This document shows, one piece after another, positions 18,060 through 28,104 of a DNA stretch of 64,000 nucleotides. This DNA is from Aliarcobacter trophiarum LMG 25534. Lineage in GTDB: Bacteria; Campylobacterota; Campylobacteria; Campylobacterales; Arcobacteraceae. Each line of letters opens with the position of its first letter. Positions within the stretch are counted from its first letter, which is position 1. The position numbers and the translations under genes were made by a program. The notes below the pieces were generated by a model. That model did no database searches. It was not told the origin of the DNA and was given only the letters and a program-made list of their open reading frames with translations. The DNA lies in NCBI RefSeq assembly GCF_003355515.1, contig NZ_CP031367.1, forward strand, positions 558,001 through 622,000. Direction: 5' to 3'.

Positions 18060-18821
18060 ATGTCAGAATTAATTGCTATTTTCACTTCAACAGAGCTTGT
18101 TTTGGGGATTATTACTTTTTTAACTTCAGTTGTTGCAGCTATTGTAGGAGTTGGTGGAGGAATGATTTTAATTACTATTTTGCCATCATTTTTACCTTTA
18201 AATGCACTTATTCCAGTGCATGGTCTCACTCAAGTAAGTAGCAATTTAAGTCGTGCTTTTTTTGGCTATAAAGATATACAATATAAAGTAATACCAAAAT
18301 TCCTAATAGGTTCAATTTTAGGAATAGCTCTTTTTGCAGGAGTTTTGAGTTTTATCTCTCTATCATATGTGCCACTTTTTATTGGTGTGTATATTTTACT
18401 TTCTCTTTGGAGTGAGAAGTTTAATGAAAAGATTAAAAGATATGAAAATTACTATTTAGCTGGATTTTTCCAAACAGGATTATCTATGGTTGTAGGAGCA
18501 ACAGGACCACTTACTATGACACTATTACTTAAAGATTATCAGGACAAAGATAAAGTTGTGGCAACAGGAGCTATTTTAATGAGTTTAACTCACTTTTTAA
18601 AAGTTGTTGTATTTATCTATTTTGGATTTGTTTTTTTTGATTATATTTTGATAATAGTAGCTATGATTTTTGGAGCAGTTTTTGGAAGTTTTGTAGGAAC
18701 AAAATCTAGAAATCTAATAGATGGGAAAAAGTTTACACTAATACTTAAAGTTTTATTGTCAATACTAGCTATAAAGTTGATTATAGATATTTTATTAAAA
18801 AATATTTACCTCTTATTTTAA
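18060..18821 (+). CDS. TauE/SafE family sulfite/organosulfonate exporter-like permease
   Basis: The inner-membrane protein has about eight segments and the family's repeated glycine-rich loops: VAAIVGVGGGMILITILP near the start, and ATGPLTMTLLLKDY in the second half. Members carry sulfite, sulfoacetate or similar anions; the substrate here is unknown. I chose ATG 18060 because GAGGA lies 6 bases before it; an earlier TTG at 18048 would overlap that site. 253 residues is typical. Confidence 0.8.
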   Translation: MSELIAIFTSTELVLGIITFLTSVVAAIVGVGGGMILITILPSFLPLNALIPVHGLTQVSSNLSRAFFGYKDIQYKVIPKFLIGSILGIALFAGVLSFISLSYVPLFIGVYILLSLWSEKFNEKIKRYENYYLAGFFQTGLSMVVGATGPLTMTLLLKDYQDKDKVVATGAILMSLTHFLKVVVFIYFGFVFFDYILIIVAMIFGAVFGSFVGTKSRNLIDGKKFTLILKVLLSILAIKLIIDILLKNIYLLF

Positions 18822-18876
18822 ATAAATCATAAATAATTAAAAAATTTCTCAAAATTATTAAAATAAAGTAATAAAA

Positions 18877-18933
18877 TCACCCCAATAGGTGATGTGTTAT
18901 TTTTTTTATTCTGTTAGAATGTAAAAAAATAAC
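18877..18933 (+). promoter_or_regulatory. Leader of the adhesin gene: hairpins and -10 box
   Basis: ATCACC-N6-GGTGAT at about 18876-18893, followed by a T run, could end the upstream transcript. A second inverted repeat pairs GTTATTTTTTT (from 18896) with AAAAAAATAAC (to 18933) and encloses a possible -10 box, TAGAAT at 18915-18920. The ribosome site GGAG follows directly after it. Confidence 0.35.
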
Positions 18934-18950
18934 ATTTAATGGAGATAATT

Positions 18951-21900
18951 ATGGCAAATTTGGCAAAAATACAATCAATTGCACAGGGGCAATTTTTTGT
19001 AAAAGATTCTCTAGGAAATTTTGTTGAGTTAAAGATTGGTGATACTATATCATTAAATGATATAGTAGTAGCTGCAAATTCAAATACAGATTTATCAAAA
19101 ATTGAAATACTTTTTGATACAAACGAACTTGTAGTATTAAATCAAGGTGAAACTCTACTAGATGAAACATTACTTGCAAGTACTTTTGGAAATGAAGAGT
19201 TGGCATTTGAGAAAAATGGATTAGATGAAACTCTAAACGCTTGGAATAATACAGATGGTAATATAGATGATATGGAAACAGCAGCAGGTGATGTAACAGA
19301 ACAAGCAACAAATGCTGGAAATGAAGAAGCTGCAGATGGTGGAGCTTTAAGAAGTAAGTTTAACTCAAGAGATGGTGACTCTGCTGATATTGTGAGTGAT
19401 TTAAGAGATACTTCTTTTGGTGGTACTACTACACAAGAACCACAAGAGCAAATTCCAACTGAGCTTTTAAATCCAACTGCCACTACACCAGTAGCTCCTA
19501 CAACTCCAATTATACCAGTAGATACAACAGCAACACCAGCACCAACAGTAGTAATAACTGAAGATGTAAATAATGATGGACTAATCTCAAAAGCTGAATT
19601 AGATGGAAAAGTAGATGTAACAATTACAGTTCCAACAGAAGCAAATGTAGGTGATACATTAAATGTTACAAACCCAGATGGAACAATTACAACTGTAGAA
19701 ATTACAGCTGATATAAAAACAAATGGATATAAAACATCATATGATGCACCAGCAGAAGGTGGAACAATCACTGTAAGTGCAACAATTACAGATAAAGCAG
19801 GAAATACTTCAGCAGAAGGTAAAGATAGTGCAGTATTAGATACAACAACAGACTATACATTAACATCGACAGCAAGTGGAGATGAAGAAAATGCATCTAT
19901 TACGTATACAGTAACATTTACAAATCCAACAACACAAGCAGAAACAGTAACATTCAAAGTTGGAAATGAGACAATAACAATTGATGTACCAGCAAATAGT
20001 ACAGGAGCTTCAAAAACAGTTTCTTATGCAGATGCAGCAAAAGATTATTATCAAGATGTAACAAATGTTCCAGCACCAACAGATTTAAGTTCAACAAATA
20101 ATTCAAAATTTGAAGATTTAAATCCAGTAAATAATGCGGAAGAAAAATTGTTTGAAGATCATAAAGATACAACAACAGTAACAATAGAGGCTGTAAAAGT
20201 AACAGATAAAGTAATTACAAAAGATAATCTTGAAAATAATCAAGGATTTACTGTAAAAGCAAAAGATCCATATGGAAATGATGCAAAAATTTCTACACAT
20301 ACTGGACCTTCAGGATTTGGAGTTGAAAGTCTTGCTGAGACAACTTCAGGTAAATTAGGTCAAACTGATAAGGTATATAGTGGACATACAAGTGAAATTG
20401 GAGTAGTAAAAGATGGAAGCACATATAAAAGTGAAAGTATAGAGGTTGAGTTTAAAAATCCTATTCAAACTTTAGATGTTGCATTTGCTTGGAGACATAA
20501 TGGAGAGACTGCTAGAGTAGATTTCTATAATGGAAATGAGAAAGTGGGATATGCAATAGTTAGTGGTGGAGGAAATGATGTAGATGCAATAATTAAATAC
20601 TACGATAAAAATGGAAAACTTAAAGAAACAGTAAAAGCACAAGGTGGTACGGATAATGTAGATTTAGTTTATACATTTAAGCCAGCAGGAGATAAAACAT
20701 TTACAAAAGCAGTATTTAGTGCAGAAGGGGCAGGAAGCGATTATTTAATCCACTCTATAAGCTATAAAGAGGTAAGCGATGGAGATAATACAACTATTGT
20801 AGGAAGTGATGAAGTAGCATTTAAAATATCTACATCAAATATACCAGATCCTTCTAAATATGATTTTAAAACAACTTTCCCAACAGCAGATGTAAAAATT
20901 GTAGATGATAGTGGAAAAGTAGTATTTGAAGGTACTGTAAATTTAGATAAAAATGGTAATGCAATAGTAACGGTAAGAACAGATGGAACAAAAGATTTAA
21001 AAGCGGAAGTTTCAAATGTACAAGGTAACTTTGAAGCAGTAGATTATGAAAATGCTAAAATAGAAGTAGAATCTTCAATAAAAGCAACAGCTTCAAATGA
21101 TAGTTTTACTACTTTAGAAGATACTAACTATATTTTAAAAACTACAGACTTTGGAGATAATAGTAAAAATGTTGCAAAAATCAAGTTTGATAGTGTTCCA
21201 GAAAATGGAAAAGTTTATGTACTAAAATCTGAATATACAGGTTCTATGAATGATAGAGCAGAATATACAAGTAGTGAAAATAAAGTGTATATTGAAGTAA
21301 AAGCAGGAGATATTGTAGATATTTCAAAAATAGAAAATGGTAATGTAGTTTTTGTACCAAATAAAGATACAGATGAAGATGGAAGCTTTAATTTTAGTGT
21401 AAGTAATGGAAATGGAAATTTTAGTGAAAGTTATGAAACAAAAGTAAATGTTACAGCTGTTGCTGATGCACCAGAAGTAAGTATTAATATAACAAAAGTT
21501 GGGATAGTTACTGAAGGAGAAAATGAGCCTTCATCAAATGGAATAAAAGTAGACTATGGTGATGTTACTTTGGATTCGAAAAATACTACAATTACGCATG
21601 GTATTGACACAAGTGTTGATGTAAGTTCAGGTAAGTTTGGTGGTTCTTTGACAACAAGTAATAGTAGTGATACTATAAAAGTTGGTCATATGACAGGTTC
21701 TATAAATGGTGGTTTAGGGCAAGATACTTTAATCTTGGGTGGAAATAAAGCAGATTATCTTATTACTATTCAAAGTAGTAAAGAAGTTATATCATATGAT
21801 CAATGGAAAGAGTACAATGATAAAAATCCAGATAATGGAATATCATATGAATTTAAAAATTCTAAAACAGGGGAAGATTTTACTGTTGCAAATATTGAGA

Positions 21901-23825
21901 AAATAAATTTTGCAGATAGTGGAAAATCTTTTGATGTTTACAATGTAGATATTAGTGCATCTTTAAATGATAAAGATGGAAGTGAAACATTAACTGTAGT
22001 TATTAAAGGAGTACCAGATGGAGCTAAACTATATGATTTAAATGGGGAACAGGTTTTCACTATTAATGGAGAATATAATGTAACAGTTCCAAATGGAGCA
22101 AAAGATATTTTAGGCTCTCTTACTATGAAAGTTCCAGAAAGTTATAAAGGTGAGATAAATCTTCAAATAGAAGCAACTGCAACAGAGAAAAATGATAATA
22201 CTGATGGTAAGAATTTTGCAACTGCAGAAGATACGTCTCATATTGATACTCCAACAATAAAAGTAGATCCAAATACTCCAAACAGTATAAATGGTGGAAG
22301 TGGAGATGACATTTTAATAGGTGATACAGGAGGGGCTTCTAAAAATATAATTGCAGGTAAAAATTATAATATTGCTTTAGTTGTAGATACTTCAGGAAGT
22401 ATGGTAGAATCTTCTGGTTCTAAAACAGCTTGGGGAACAACAATTAGTAGATTAGATTTACTAAAAGATTCTCTTAAAAATCTAGCTAATAGTTTAAAAG
22501 GACATGATGGAAAAGTAAATGTTTCGATTATAGGCTTTAGTGCAAAGGCTGATGAACCTATCACATTTAATGATTTAACGTCAGAAAATATTAGTGATTT
22601 AATAGCAAAAATAGATGCACTAAAAGCAGAAGGTGGTACAAACTATGAAGATGCATTCTTAAAAACTACAAGTTGGTTTAATACTCAAAATGTAACTTAT
22701 GGAAAAGCACAAGGTTATGAGAATTTAACATATTTCCTAACAGATGGAGATCCAACTGTTAGTAATAGTGATAATTCAAAAGGAGCAACAACAGAATATG
22801 GTGATATGAAAAATGCTGTTGATGCATTTAAAACATTAAGTGGTCAAAGTACTGTTCATGCAATAGGTATAGGTAATGGTATAAATGAGAATTATTTAAG
22901 ATTTTTTGATAATACAGATATTATAGGAAAAGGAGATGTGAGTTTTGGTTCTTGGTTCTGGCAACAAACAGTGTCTGGTAATATTGGAAAACCTGATATT
23001 GTAAATACTGCAGAGGATTTAAAAGCAGCTTTACAAGGTGGTTCTGTATCTGAAGATATATTAGATGTTGGTTCAGATATTACAAATGGTGGTGCTGGTG
23101 ATGATATAATCTTTGGTGACAGTATAAATACAGATAATCTTTTATGGAATGGAAGATTTACAGAAGGTCACAAAGATTATATGATAAAAGGACAAGGAAT
23201 AAATGCACTTGATAAATTCCTAAGCCTTACAAAAGATGGTTATTCATCTATGAGTGAAGCTGATAAAAATATGGCAAAATATGACTATATTAAAGAACAT
23301 CATAAAGAGTTAAATGTTGATGGTGATACAAGAGGTGGAGATGATATTTTAAGTGGTGGTGAAGGAAGAGACATCATATATGGTCAAGGTGGAGATGACA
23401 CTATTATTACAGATATTAATACTAATAATGGCAAAGCAGATGGTGATATTTTAATTGATGGTGGAGCTGGTTTTGATACGGTTAAACTAGAAGGAAATAG
23501 CAATATAGATTTCTCAAAATTAGAAGATTTAAGTATCACAAATATAGAAGCTATAGATCTTAGAGATGGAGATCATAGTCTTACAAATATTAGATTAGAA
23601 GATGTACTAAAAATGACTGACAATAATAATGAACTTATTATTTTAGGAGATGATAAAGATAGTATATTATTTAAAGATACTATTGGAGAAAATGGAGAAA
23701 AACAAACTTGGTCTAAAACAGCTGGAGAAGGTGAAGATAAAGGGTTTGATATTTATGTAAATAGTGGAGATCCAACAGTTCAAGTTAAGGTTGAACAACC
23801 AATTTCAGATGGGATTACAAACTAA
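18951..23825 (+). CDS. Large RTX-type adhesin with retention module and VWA domain
   Basis: The 1,624-residue acidic protein is without cysteine-rich parts and fits a type I secreted surface adhesin (LapA/BapA/FrhA-like). About 1-90 is a retention module (AKIQSIAQGQFFVKDS, then IGDTISLNDIVVAA). A Thr/Pro linker and Ig-like beta domains follow (about 195-400), then a VEFKNPIQTLDVAFAWRHNG domain (about 430-610), a cadherin-like block (700-840) and a VWA domain (about 1140-1330, MIDAS DTSGS). Calcium-binding GGxGxD repeats lie around 1114, 1378 and 1461-1487. The C-terminus should carry the secretion signal. No TolC/LapB/LapC homologue is in the window. ATG 18951 is chosen because of GGAG 6 bases upstream. 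Confidence 0.85.
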   Translation: MANLAKIQSIAQGQFFVKDSLGNFVELKIGDTISLNDIVVAANSNTDLSKIEILFDTNELVVLNQGETLLDETLLASTFGNEELAFEKNGLDETLNAWNNTDGNIDDMETAAGDVTEQATNAGNEEAADGGALRSKFNSRDGDSADIVSDLRDTSFGGTTTQEPQEQIPTELLNPTATTPVAPTTPIIPVDTTATPAPTVVITEDVNNDGLISKAELDGKVDVTITVPTEANVGDTLNVTNPDGTITTVEITADIKTNGYKTSYDAPAEGGTITVSATITDKAGNTSAEGKDSAVLDTTTDYTLTSTASGDEENASITYTVTFTNPTTQAETVTFKVGNETITIDVPANSTGASKTVSYADAAKDYYQDVTNVPAPTDLSSTNNSKFEDLNPVNNAEEKLFEDHKDTTTVTIEAVKVTDKVITKDNLENNQGFTVKAKDPYGNDAKISTHTGPSGFGVESLAETTSGKLGQTDKVYSGHTSEIGVVKDGSTYKSESIEVEFKNPIQTLDVAFAWRHNGETARVDFYNGNEKVGYAIVSGGGNDVDAIIKYYDKNGKLKETVKAQGGTDNVDLVYTFKPAGDKTFTKAVFSAEGAGSDYLIHSISYKEVSDGDNTTIVGSDEVAFKISTSNIPDPSKYDFKTTFPTADVKIVDDSGKVVFEGTVNLDKNGNAIVTVRTDGTKDLKAEVSNVQGNFEAVDYENAKIEVESSIKATASNDSFTTLEDTNYILKTTDFGDNSKNVAKIKFDSVPENGKVYVLKSEYTGSMNDRAEYTSSENKVYIEVKAGDIVDISKIENGNVVFVPNKDTDEDGSFNFSVSNGNGNFSESYETKVNVTAVADAPEVSINITKVGIVTEGENEPSSNGIKVDYGDVTLDSKNTTITHGIDTSVDVSSGKFGGSLTTSNSSDTIKVGHMTGSINGGLGQDTLILGGNKADYLITIQSSKEVISYDQWKEYNDKNPDNGISYEFKNSKTGEDFTVANIEKINFADSGKSFDVYNVDISASLNDKDGSETLTVVIKGVPDGAKLYDLNGEQVFTINGEYNVTVPNGAKDILGSLTMKVPESYKGEINLQIEATATEKNDNTDGKNFATAEDTSHIDTPTIKVDPNTPNSINGGSGDDILIGDTGGASKNIIAGKNYNIALVVDTSGSMVESSGSKTAWGTTISRLDLLKDSLKNLANSLKGHDGKVNVSIIGFSAKADEPITFNDLTSENISDLIAKIDALKAEGGTNYEDAFLKTTSWFNTQNVTYGKAQGYENLTYFLTDGDPTVSNSDNSKGATTEYGDMKNAVDAFKTLSGQSTVHAIGIGNGINENYLRFFDNTDIIGKGDVSFGSWFWQQTVSGNIGKPDIVNTAEDLKAALQGGSVSEDILDVGSDITNGGAGDDIIFGDSINTDNLLWNGRFTEGHKDYMIKGQGINALDKFLSLTKDGYSSMSEADKNMAKYDYIKEHHKELNVDGDTRGGDDILSGGEGRDIIYGQGGDDTIITDINTNNGKADGDILIDGGAGFDTVKLEGNSNIDFSKLEDLSITNIEAIDLRDGDHSLTNIRLEDVLKMTDNNNELIILGDDKDSILFKDTIGENGEKQTWSKTAGEGEDKGFDIYVNSGDPTVQVKVEQPISDGITN

Positions 23826-23837
23826 TCCATTCTGATA

Positions 23838-23859
23838 AACTGAGGCTTAAGCCTCAGTT
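23838..23859. terminator. Terminator after adhesin gene
   Basis: A perfect 22-base inverted repeat (AACTGAGGC-TTAA-type centre) lies 13 bases after the adhesin stop and is followed by CTTATATAA. The T run is short, but the location between convergent genes (adhesin and murG) supports a terminator for both. Confidence 0.7.
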
Positions 23860-23903
23860 CTTATATAAAACAACAAGAATATACTTTTAAATTTTTAATT
23901 AGA

Positions 23904-24929
23904 TTAATCTTTCAAAATATCATCTACTATTTGTTTAGCCCCATTTGGTTTAATAAACTCTTTAAGTCCAATACTAATAGCTTCCAAATTTGGCTCTTTT
24001 AAAATATCAAAAAATAGTTCAATATCTAAATCATCTTCATTTTGTAAATAACATAAATCTTTATCAAAAAGGGCTTTTGCATTATAGTATTGGTGATTTT
24101 GTGCTGCATATTTAAAAGGTATAAAAAATGTAGGCAAACAATTTGCACAAAGTTCAAAAAGTGTTGAAGCACCAGAACGGCTTACACAAAAATCTGCCTC
24201 TTTCATTTTTTCCAAAATATCTTTTGAAAAATCAAAAACATCTGCATTTATGCCTAGTTTAAGATACTCATTTTTAACTCTTAAAAAGTCATTTTTACCA
24301 GTTTGATGAACTATTTTTATCCCCATTTCATTTAGTTTTGGAGCAACTTTTAAAGCAAAATTATTTATAGCTAAAGCTCCTTGAGAACCACCAAAAAATG
24401 CTATAGTTTTTAACTCACTTCTTACTCTTTGCTTATTAAAGAACTTAACATCAACTGGATAATCTTTTATTGGTGAAAAGTCATGAAAAGATGAGTATGC
24501 TTTTTTTGTATATTTTAGAGTTTTAGCATTTAAAGCACCAATTTTGGAGTTTTGTTCATGTAGAAATAGCTCACAATCTTTTTTAAATATTGAGGCAAAA
24601 GAAGCACTAGCAGCACTAAAACCACCCACACTTATTACTTTTTTTATATTATATTTTTTTAAAATTTTTAAACAAAAAAGGGCTTTATAAAAGATATTTA
24701 AAAGAGAAAAAATCTTTGCAAAACCTTTTTTATTTACAACACCGCTTGTATTTAAAAAATACTTCTCTTTTAATCTATCATCATTTTCAAACCAAAATCT
24801 ATCTTGACCATATGTTGAGCCAATATATATTACTTCAAACCCTCTATTTTTTAACTCATCTATAAAAACATCAGCAATTTTTAAATGCCCACCAGTGCCA
24901 CCACCAGTTATTACAACTATTTTACTCAT
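23904..24929 (-). CDS. murG: MurG, lipid II-forming GlcNAc transferase
   Basis: Transfers GlcNAc to lipid I on the inner face of the membrane. The sequence shows the glycine-rich GGGTGGHLKIAD motif at the start, a second FFGGSQGALAINNF loop near 180, and the donor-site block SRSGASTLFELC, with PTFFIPFKYAAQNHQ following. The length (341) is typical. Its ATG overlaps the end of ftsW (ATGA), forming a two-gene cell-wall operon. Confidence 0.95.
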   Translation of the reverse strand: MSKIVVITGGGTGGHLKIADVFIDELKNRGFEVIYIGSTYGQDRFWFENDDRLKEKYFLNTSGVVNKKGFAKIFSLLNIFYKALFCLKILKKYNIKKVISVGGFSAASASFASIFKKDCELFLHEQNSKIGALNAKTLKYTKKAYSSFHDFSPIKDYPVDVKFFNKQRVRSELKTIAFFGGSQGALAINNFALKVAPKLNEMGIKIVHQTGKNDFLRVKNEYLKLGINADVFDFSKDILEKMKEADFCVSRSGASTLFELCANCLPTFFIPFKYAAQNHQYYNAKALFDKDLCYLQNEDDLDIELFFDILKEPNLEAISIGLKEFIKPNGAKQIVDDILKD

Positions 24930-26194
24930 CTAATAACTATTCTTTTTGGGTTTGGTTTTACAACACTTTTTTGTGGCTCATACTTTTTAATAGTTCTACT
25001 AATAGAAAGAACTAAACCTATGGCAAAGGAGCTTGTAATCAAAGATGAACCTCCATAAGATAAAAATGGTACAGCAATACCCTTTATAGGGATAATTCCT
25101 GAAATTCCAGCACCATTTATTAAAAAGGCAACAATAATCATAAGAGCAATACCAGTTGTAAAAAGGTGAAAAATTTTACTATCAACTTTTCTACTAATTG
25201 CAAATATTCTTAAAATAATTAGCATTAAAATTGTAGTTATAAGAAATGTTCCAAACCAACCAATCTCTTCTGTTATACCAGCCAAAACAAAGTCGGTATG
25301 AACTTCACTTAAAAAGCCAACCTTTAAATCGCCAAAAGAGATACCTTGCCCAAAAAAGCCACCATTATGTATAGCATTTAAAGAGTGAGATACTTGATAT
25401 GGTTCGGGTAAGTTTTTTATTCTTAAATATTGTTCAAAAGTTCCAGGAAGAACTGACAAAATACCATCTTGAACCATAGACCACCAAGAGTGAATTCTAT
25501 TTATTCTATGTGGAGCTGCTGCTATTAAAATTATCATACCAAGAATTGCCATAAAAATTAGAGCAAAGATTATTTTTAATGATCTATTTGCAAAGATAAT
25601 CAAAGTAAGCATAATCAAAGTAAGTAGTGCAACTTGTCCTAAATCTTTTTGTAAAACAGCAATTAAAAAAACAATAAAAATAAAGACCAAAAAGTATGGA
25701 GAAAGTAGTAATAGATCTCCAAAAAGTCCTTTTTTAGGTTGATGAATAACCTTTCTGAAAAAAGACCAAGATAGAAAATAGATAAAACCTATTTTAAATA
25801 TTTCAACAGGAGACAAAGAGATACCAGGAAGTCTAATCCATCTATTCGCACCACCAGAAGCAGTAACTAAAGAAGCTGGTAAAAAAGGCATAATAATCAT
25901 TAAAAAAAGTCCAACTCCAAATAGAAACATACCTGTTTTGTGCATTATTTTATTTGGGTTTAACCTTGCCATCCACCACATTAAGAATATGCAAAATATT
26001 CCAACTAATCCTTGTCTTAAAATATAGTGAAATTGTCCATATCCTAAAAACTCAACAGTGTAAATAGTAAGTGAATATGAAAAAACGATACTAATGATAA
26101 TTAGCATAGAGACTAATATAAATAAAAAATAGTCTGGTTCTCTTAGGTTTTCACCTGTAGTTAATAATTTAATCTTATTTTTGATATAATCCAT
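24926..26194 (-). CDS. ftsW: FtsW, septal peptidoglycan polymerase (SEDS family)
   Basis: The polytopic SEDS protein of 422 residues has about ten membrane segments and the family hallmarks GGANRWIRLPGISLSPVE and, near the end, GIAVPFLSYGGSSL. SEDS proteins polymerise lipid II together with a class B PBP. Coupling to murG and the divergent class B PBP gene 18 bases away favours FtsW over RodA. Confidence 0.92.
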   Translation of the reverse strand: MDYIKNKIKLLTTGENLREPDYFLFILVSMLIIISIVFSYSLTIYTVEFLGYGQFHYILRQGLVGIFCIFLMWWMARLNPNKIMHKTGMFLFGVGLFLMIIMPFLPASLVTASGGANRWIRLPGISLSPVEIFKIGFIYFLSWSFFRKVIHQPKKGLFGDLLLLSPYFLVFIFIVFLIAVLQKDLGQVALLTLIMLTLIIFANRSLKIIFALIFMAILGMIILIAAAPHRINRIHSWWSMVQDGILSVLPGTFEQYLRIKNLPEPYQVSHSLNAIHNGGFFGQGISFGDLKVGFLSEVHTDFVLAGITEEIGWFGTFLITTILMLIILRIFAISRKVDSKIFHLFTTGIALMIIVAFLINGAGISGIIPIKGIAVPFLSYGGSSLITSSFAIGLVLSISRTIKKYEPQKSVVKPNPKRIVIR

Positions 26195-26212
26195 GCCTTA
26201 TTATATAATATT

Positions 26213-28090
26213 ATGGATAAAGATGTCTTCAAAAAAATGCAAATAGATTATAAACTTTTAGAAATTAGACAAAAAACAAAAAAAATTCTAGTTCTACTTT
26301 TGTTACTTTTTTTTGGAATTTTTATTGTACTTTTTTCTATATATAGAACTGTTCAAGAGAAGAGAACACTTCCTACTTTAACAGGTGAAAAGAGTGAATT
26401 AGCAGTTAGAGGAAATATAATTAGTGAAGATGGCTTTAATTTAGTTAGTTCTAAAAAAATATATAAAGCTTCGATTGATACAAGATATTTAAATCCTGAT
26501 AAAAAAGAGCTTTTTATGATACTTTTCTCTATTTATAGTGGAATAGATTATAAAACTTTGAGTGAAAAATTTAAAGAAGTAGATAAAAATCCTGGACTTT
26601 TGGTACTTTCATATAATATAGATTCAAGGGCTGCAAAGAATTTAAGAGAGCTAGATATAAAACTAAATCAACTAAATGTTTTTATTCCACGAAAAGGTGG
26701 GAGTTTAAGTTTAATTAGAAGATTAGAAGTTAGTGAAAGTGGTGAAAAAAGAACATTTTCCTATGATGATACTTTAACTCCTGTTTTAGGTTATATAAAA
26801 AAGATAGAATCAGATAGTGGAAAAACAAGAGTTGAAGGGGTAAAAGGTCTTGAGAGGTCATATAATCAAAAACTAAATGATGTAAAAGATGGAATATTAA
26901 AAGGGTATAGAGATGTAATATCTTATATATATTTTGATAAGAATTCTATAATGGAGCATAGAATAGATGGATATAGTTTAAATCTAAATATCCCTTTAAA
27001 GCTTCAAAAAAACAATGAAACGACACTAGATAATCATAAAATTAGAACAAAAGCTGATGAGATCTTACTTACAATTATGGAGAGTAGAACTGGAAAAATA
27101 ATCTCTATGGCTAGTTCAAATAGATTTAATCCTGAAAATATAAAACAAAGTGATATTCCATATTTAAATGTAAATGCTATAGAGTACCAGTTTGAACCAG
27201 GTTCAGTTGTAAAACCTTTATCTATCTCTTTAGCATTAGATAAAGGTGTTGTAAGAAAAAATGAGTATTTTTCAGCATATAACCAATCAAATGTAAAAGG
27301 TGCTTATCCTTTTGGAAAATTTACAATAAAAGATGACCACGCTTTTCCAAAAGGAAACCTCTCTATAGATGATATTGTAATATTTTCATCAAATATAGGA
27401 ACTCTTCAAATTGCTCAAAGATTGACAGGTCCTGAGTTTTATGAGGGTATGAAAAAGTTTGGTTTTACAAGAAAAACAGGAATAGATTTACCTTATGAAA
27501 AAAGGGGTGTTATGCCAAAACTTTGGCAGTTTTCTGTTGGAGATAAACAAAAAAGACCAAATATTTATAAAGCAACAGTATCTTTTGGTCAAGGTATGAC
27601 TTCAACTTTTATTCAACTAATAAAAGCATATAGTGTATTTAATAATGATGGAGCTATGGTTACTCCTCAAATAGTCTCTTATTTAAGTAGAAATAGTACA
27701 AAATATCAATCTCCATTTTTCCACGAACCAGAGCAGGTTATTTCAAAAGAGACAGCAGCTGAGATGAAAAGGATGCTTATAAAAACTGTTCAAGAAGGAA
27801 CAGGAAGAAGTGCTAAAATAGAAGGACTTGAAATTGGTGGAAAAACAGGAACAGCACAAATTGCAGGTGGAAGTGGATATTTAAAGAAATATATCTCATC
27901 TTTTGTTGGTTTTGTAAATGATGAGAAAGGGAATTCATATACTATTGGAGTTACAGTAATAAACCCAAATCCAATAAGACCGCACTATTACGCTGCACAA
28001 TCAGCAGTTCCAGTTTTTAAAGAGATTATTCAAAATCTTATAAAACTGAACTACTTATCCCCAAAAGAGGATATAACTTTAGAAAATTAA
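26213..28090 (+). CDS. ftsI: FtsI/PBP3-type class B penicillin-binding protein
   Basis: The 625-residue protein has one N-terminal membrane anchor (about 27-47), a pedestal region and a transpeptidase domain with S331-V-V-K (EPGSVVKP), SSN near 391 and KTGTA near 544. It cross-links septal peptidoglycan and partners FtsW, encoded divergently just upstream. The two genes share an 18-base gap, so each promoter must lie within the other's 5' region. The C-terminus ends soon after the transpeptidase fold, without PASTA domains. Confidence 0.9.
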   Translation: MDKDVFKKMQIDYKLLEIRQKTKKILVLLLLLFFGIFIVLFSIYRTVQEKRTLPTLTGEKSELAVRGNIISEDGFNLVSSKKIYKASIDTRYLNPDKKELFMILFSIYSGIDYKTLSEKFKEVDKNPGLLVLSYNIDSRAAKNLRELDIKLNQLNVFIPRKGGSLSLIRRLEVSESGEKRTFSYDDTLTPVLGYIKKIESDSGKTRVEGVKGLERSYNQKLNDVKDGILKGYRDVISYIYFDKNSIMEHRIDGYSLNLNIPLKLQKNNETTLDNHKIRTKADEILLTIMESRTGKIISMASSNRFNPENIKQSDIPYLNVNAIEYQFEPGSVVKPLSISLALDKGVVRKNEYFSAYNQSNVKGAYPFGKFTIKDDHAFPKGNLSIDDIVIFSSNIGTLQIAQRLTGPEFYEGMKKFGFTRKTGIDLPYEKRGVMPKLWQFSVGDKQKRPNIYKATVSFGQGMTSTFIQLIKAYSVFNNDGAMVTPQIVSYLSRNSTKYQSPFFHEPEQVISKETAAEMKRMLIKTVQEGTGRSAKIEGLEIGGKTGTAQIAGGSGYLKKYISSFVGFVNDEKGNSYTIGVTVINPNPIRPHYYAAQSAVPVFKEIIQNLIKLNYLSPKEDITLEN

Positions 28091-28104
28091 AAAAAAGGAT
28101 ATTT

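Noticed and set aside
18044-18229. Short frames overlapping the start of the TauE/SafE gene on both strands
   Set aside because: They overlap a well-supported permease gene with a good ribosome site and have no features of their own.
19142-19771. 209-codon open frame on the minus strand inside the adhesin gene
   Set aside because: It is the complement of repetitive Thr/Ala/Val-rich adhesin codons, has no ribosome site and no recognisable domain.
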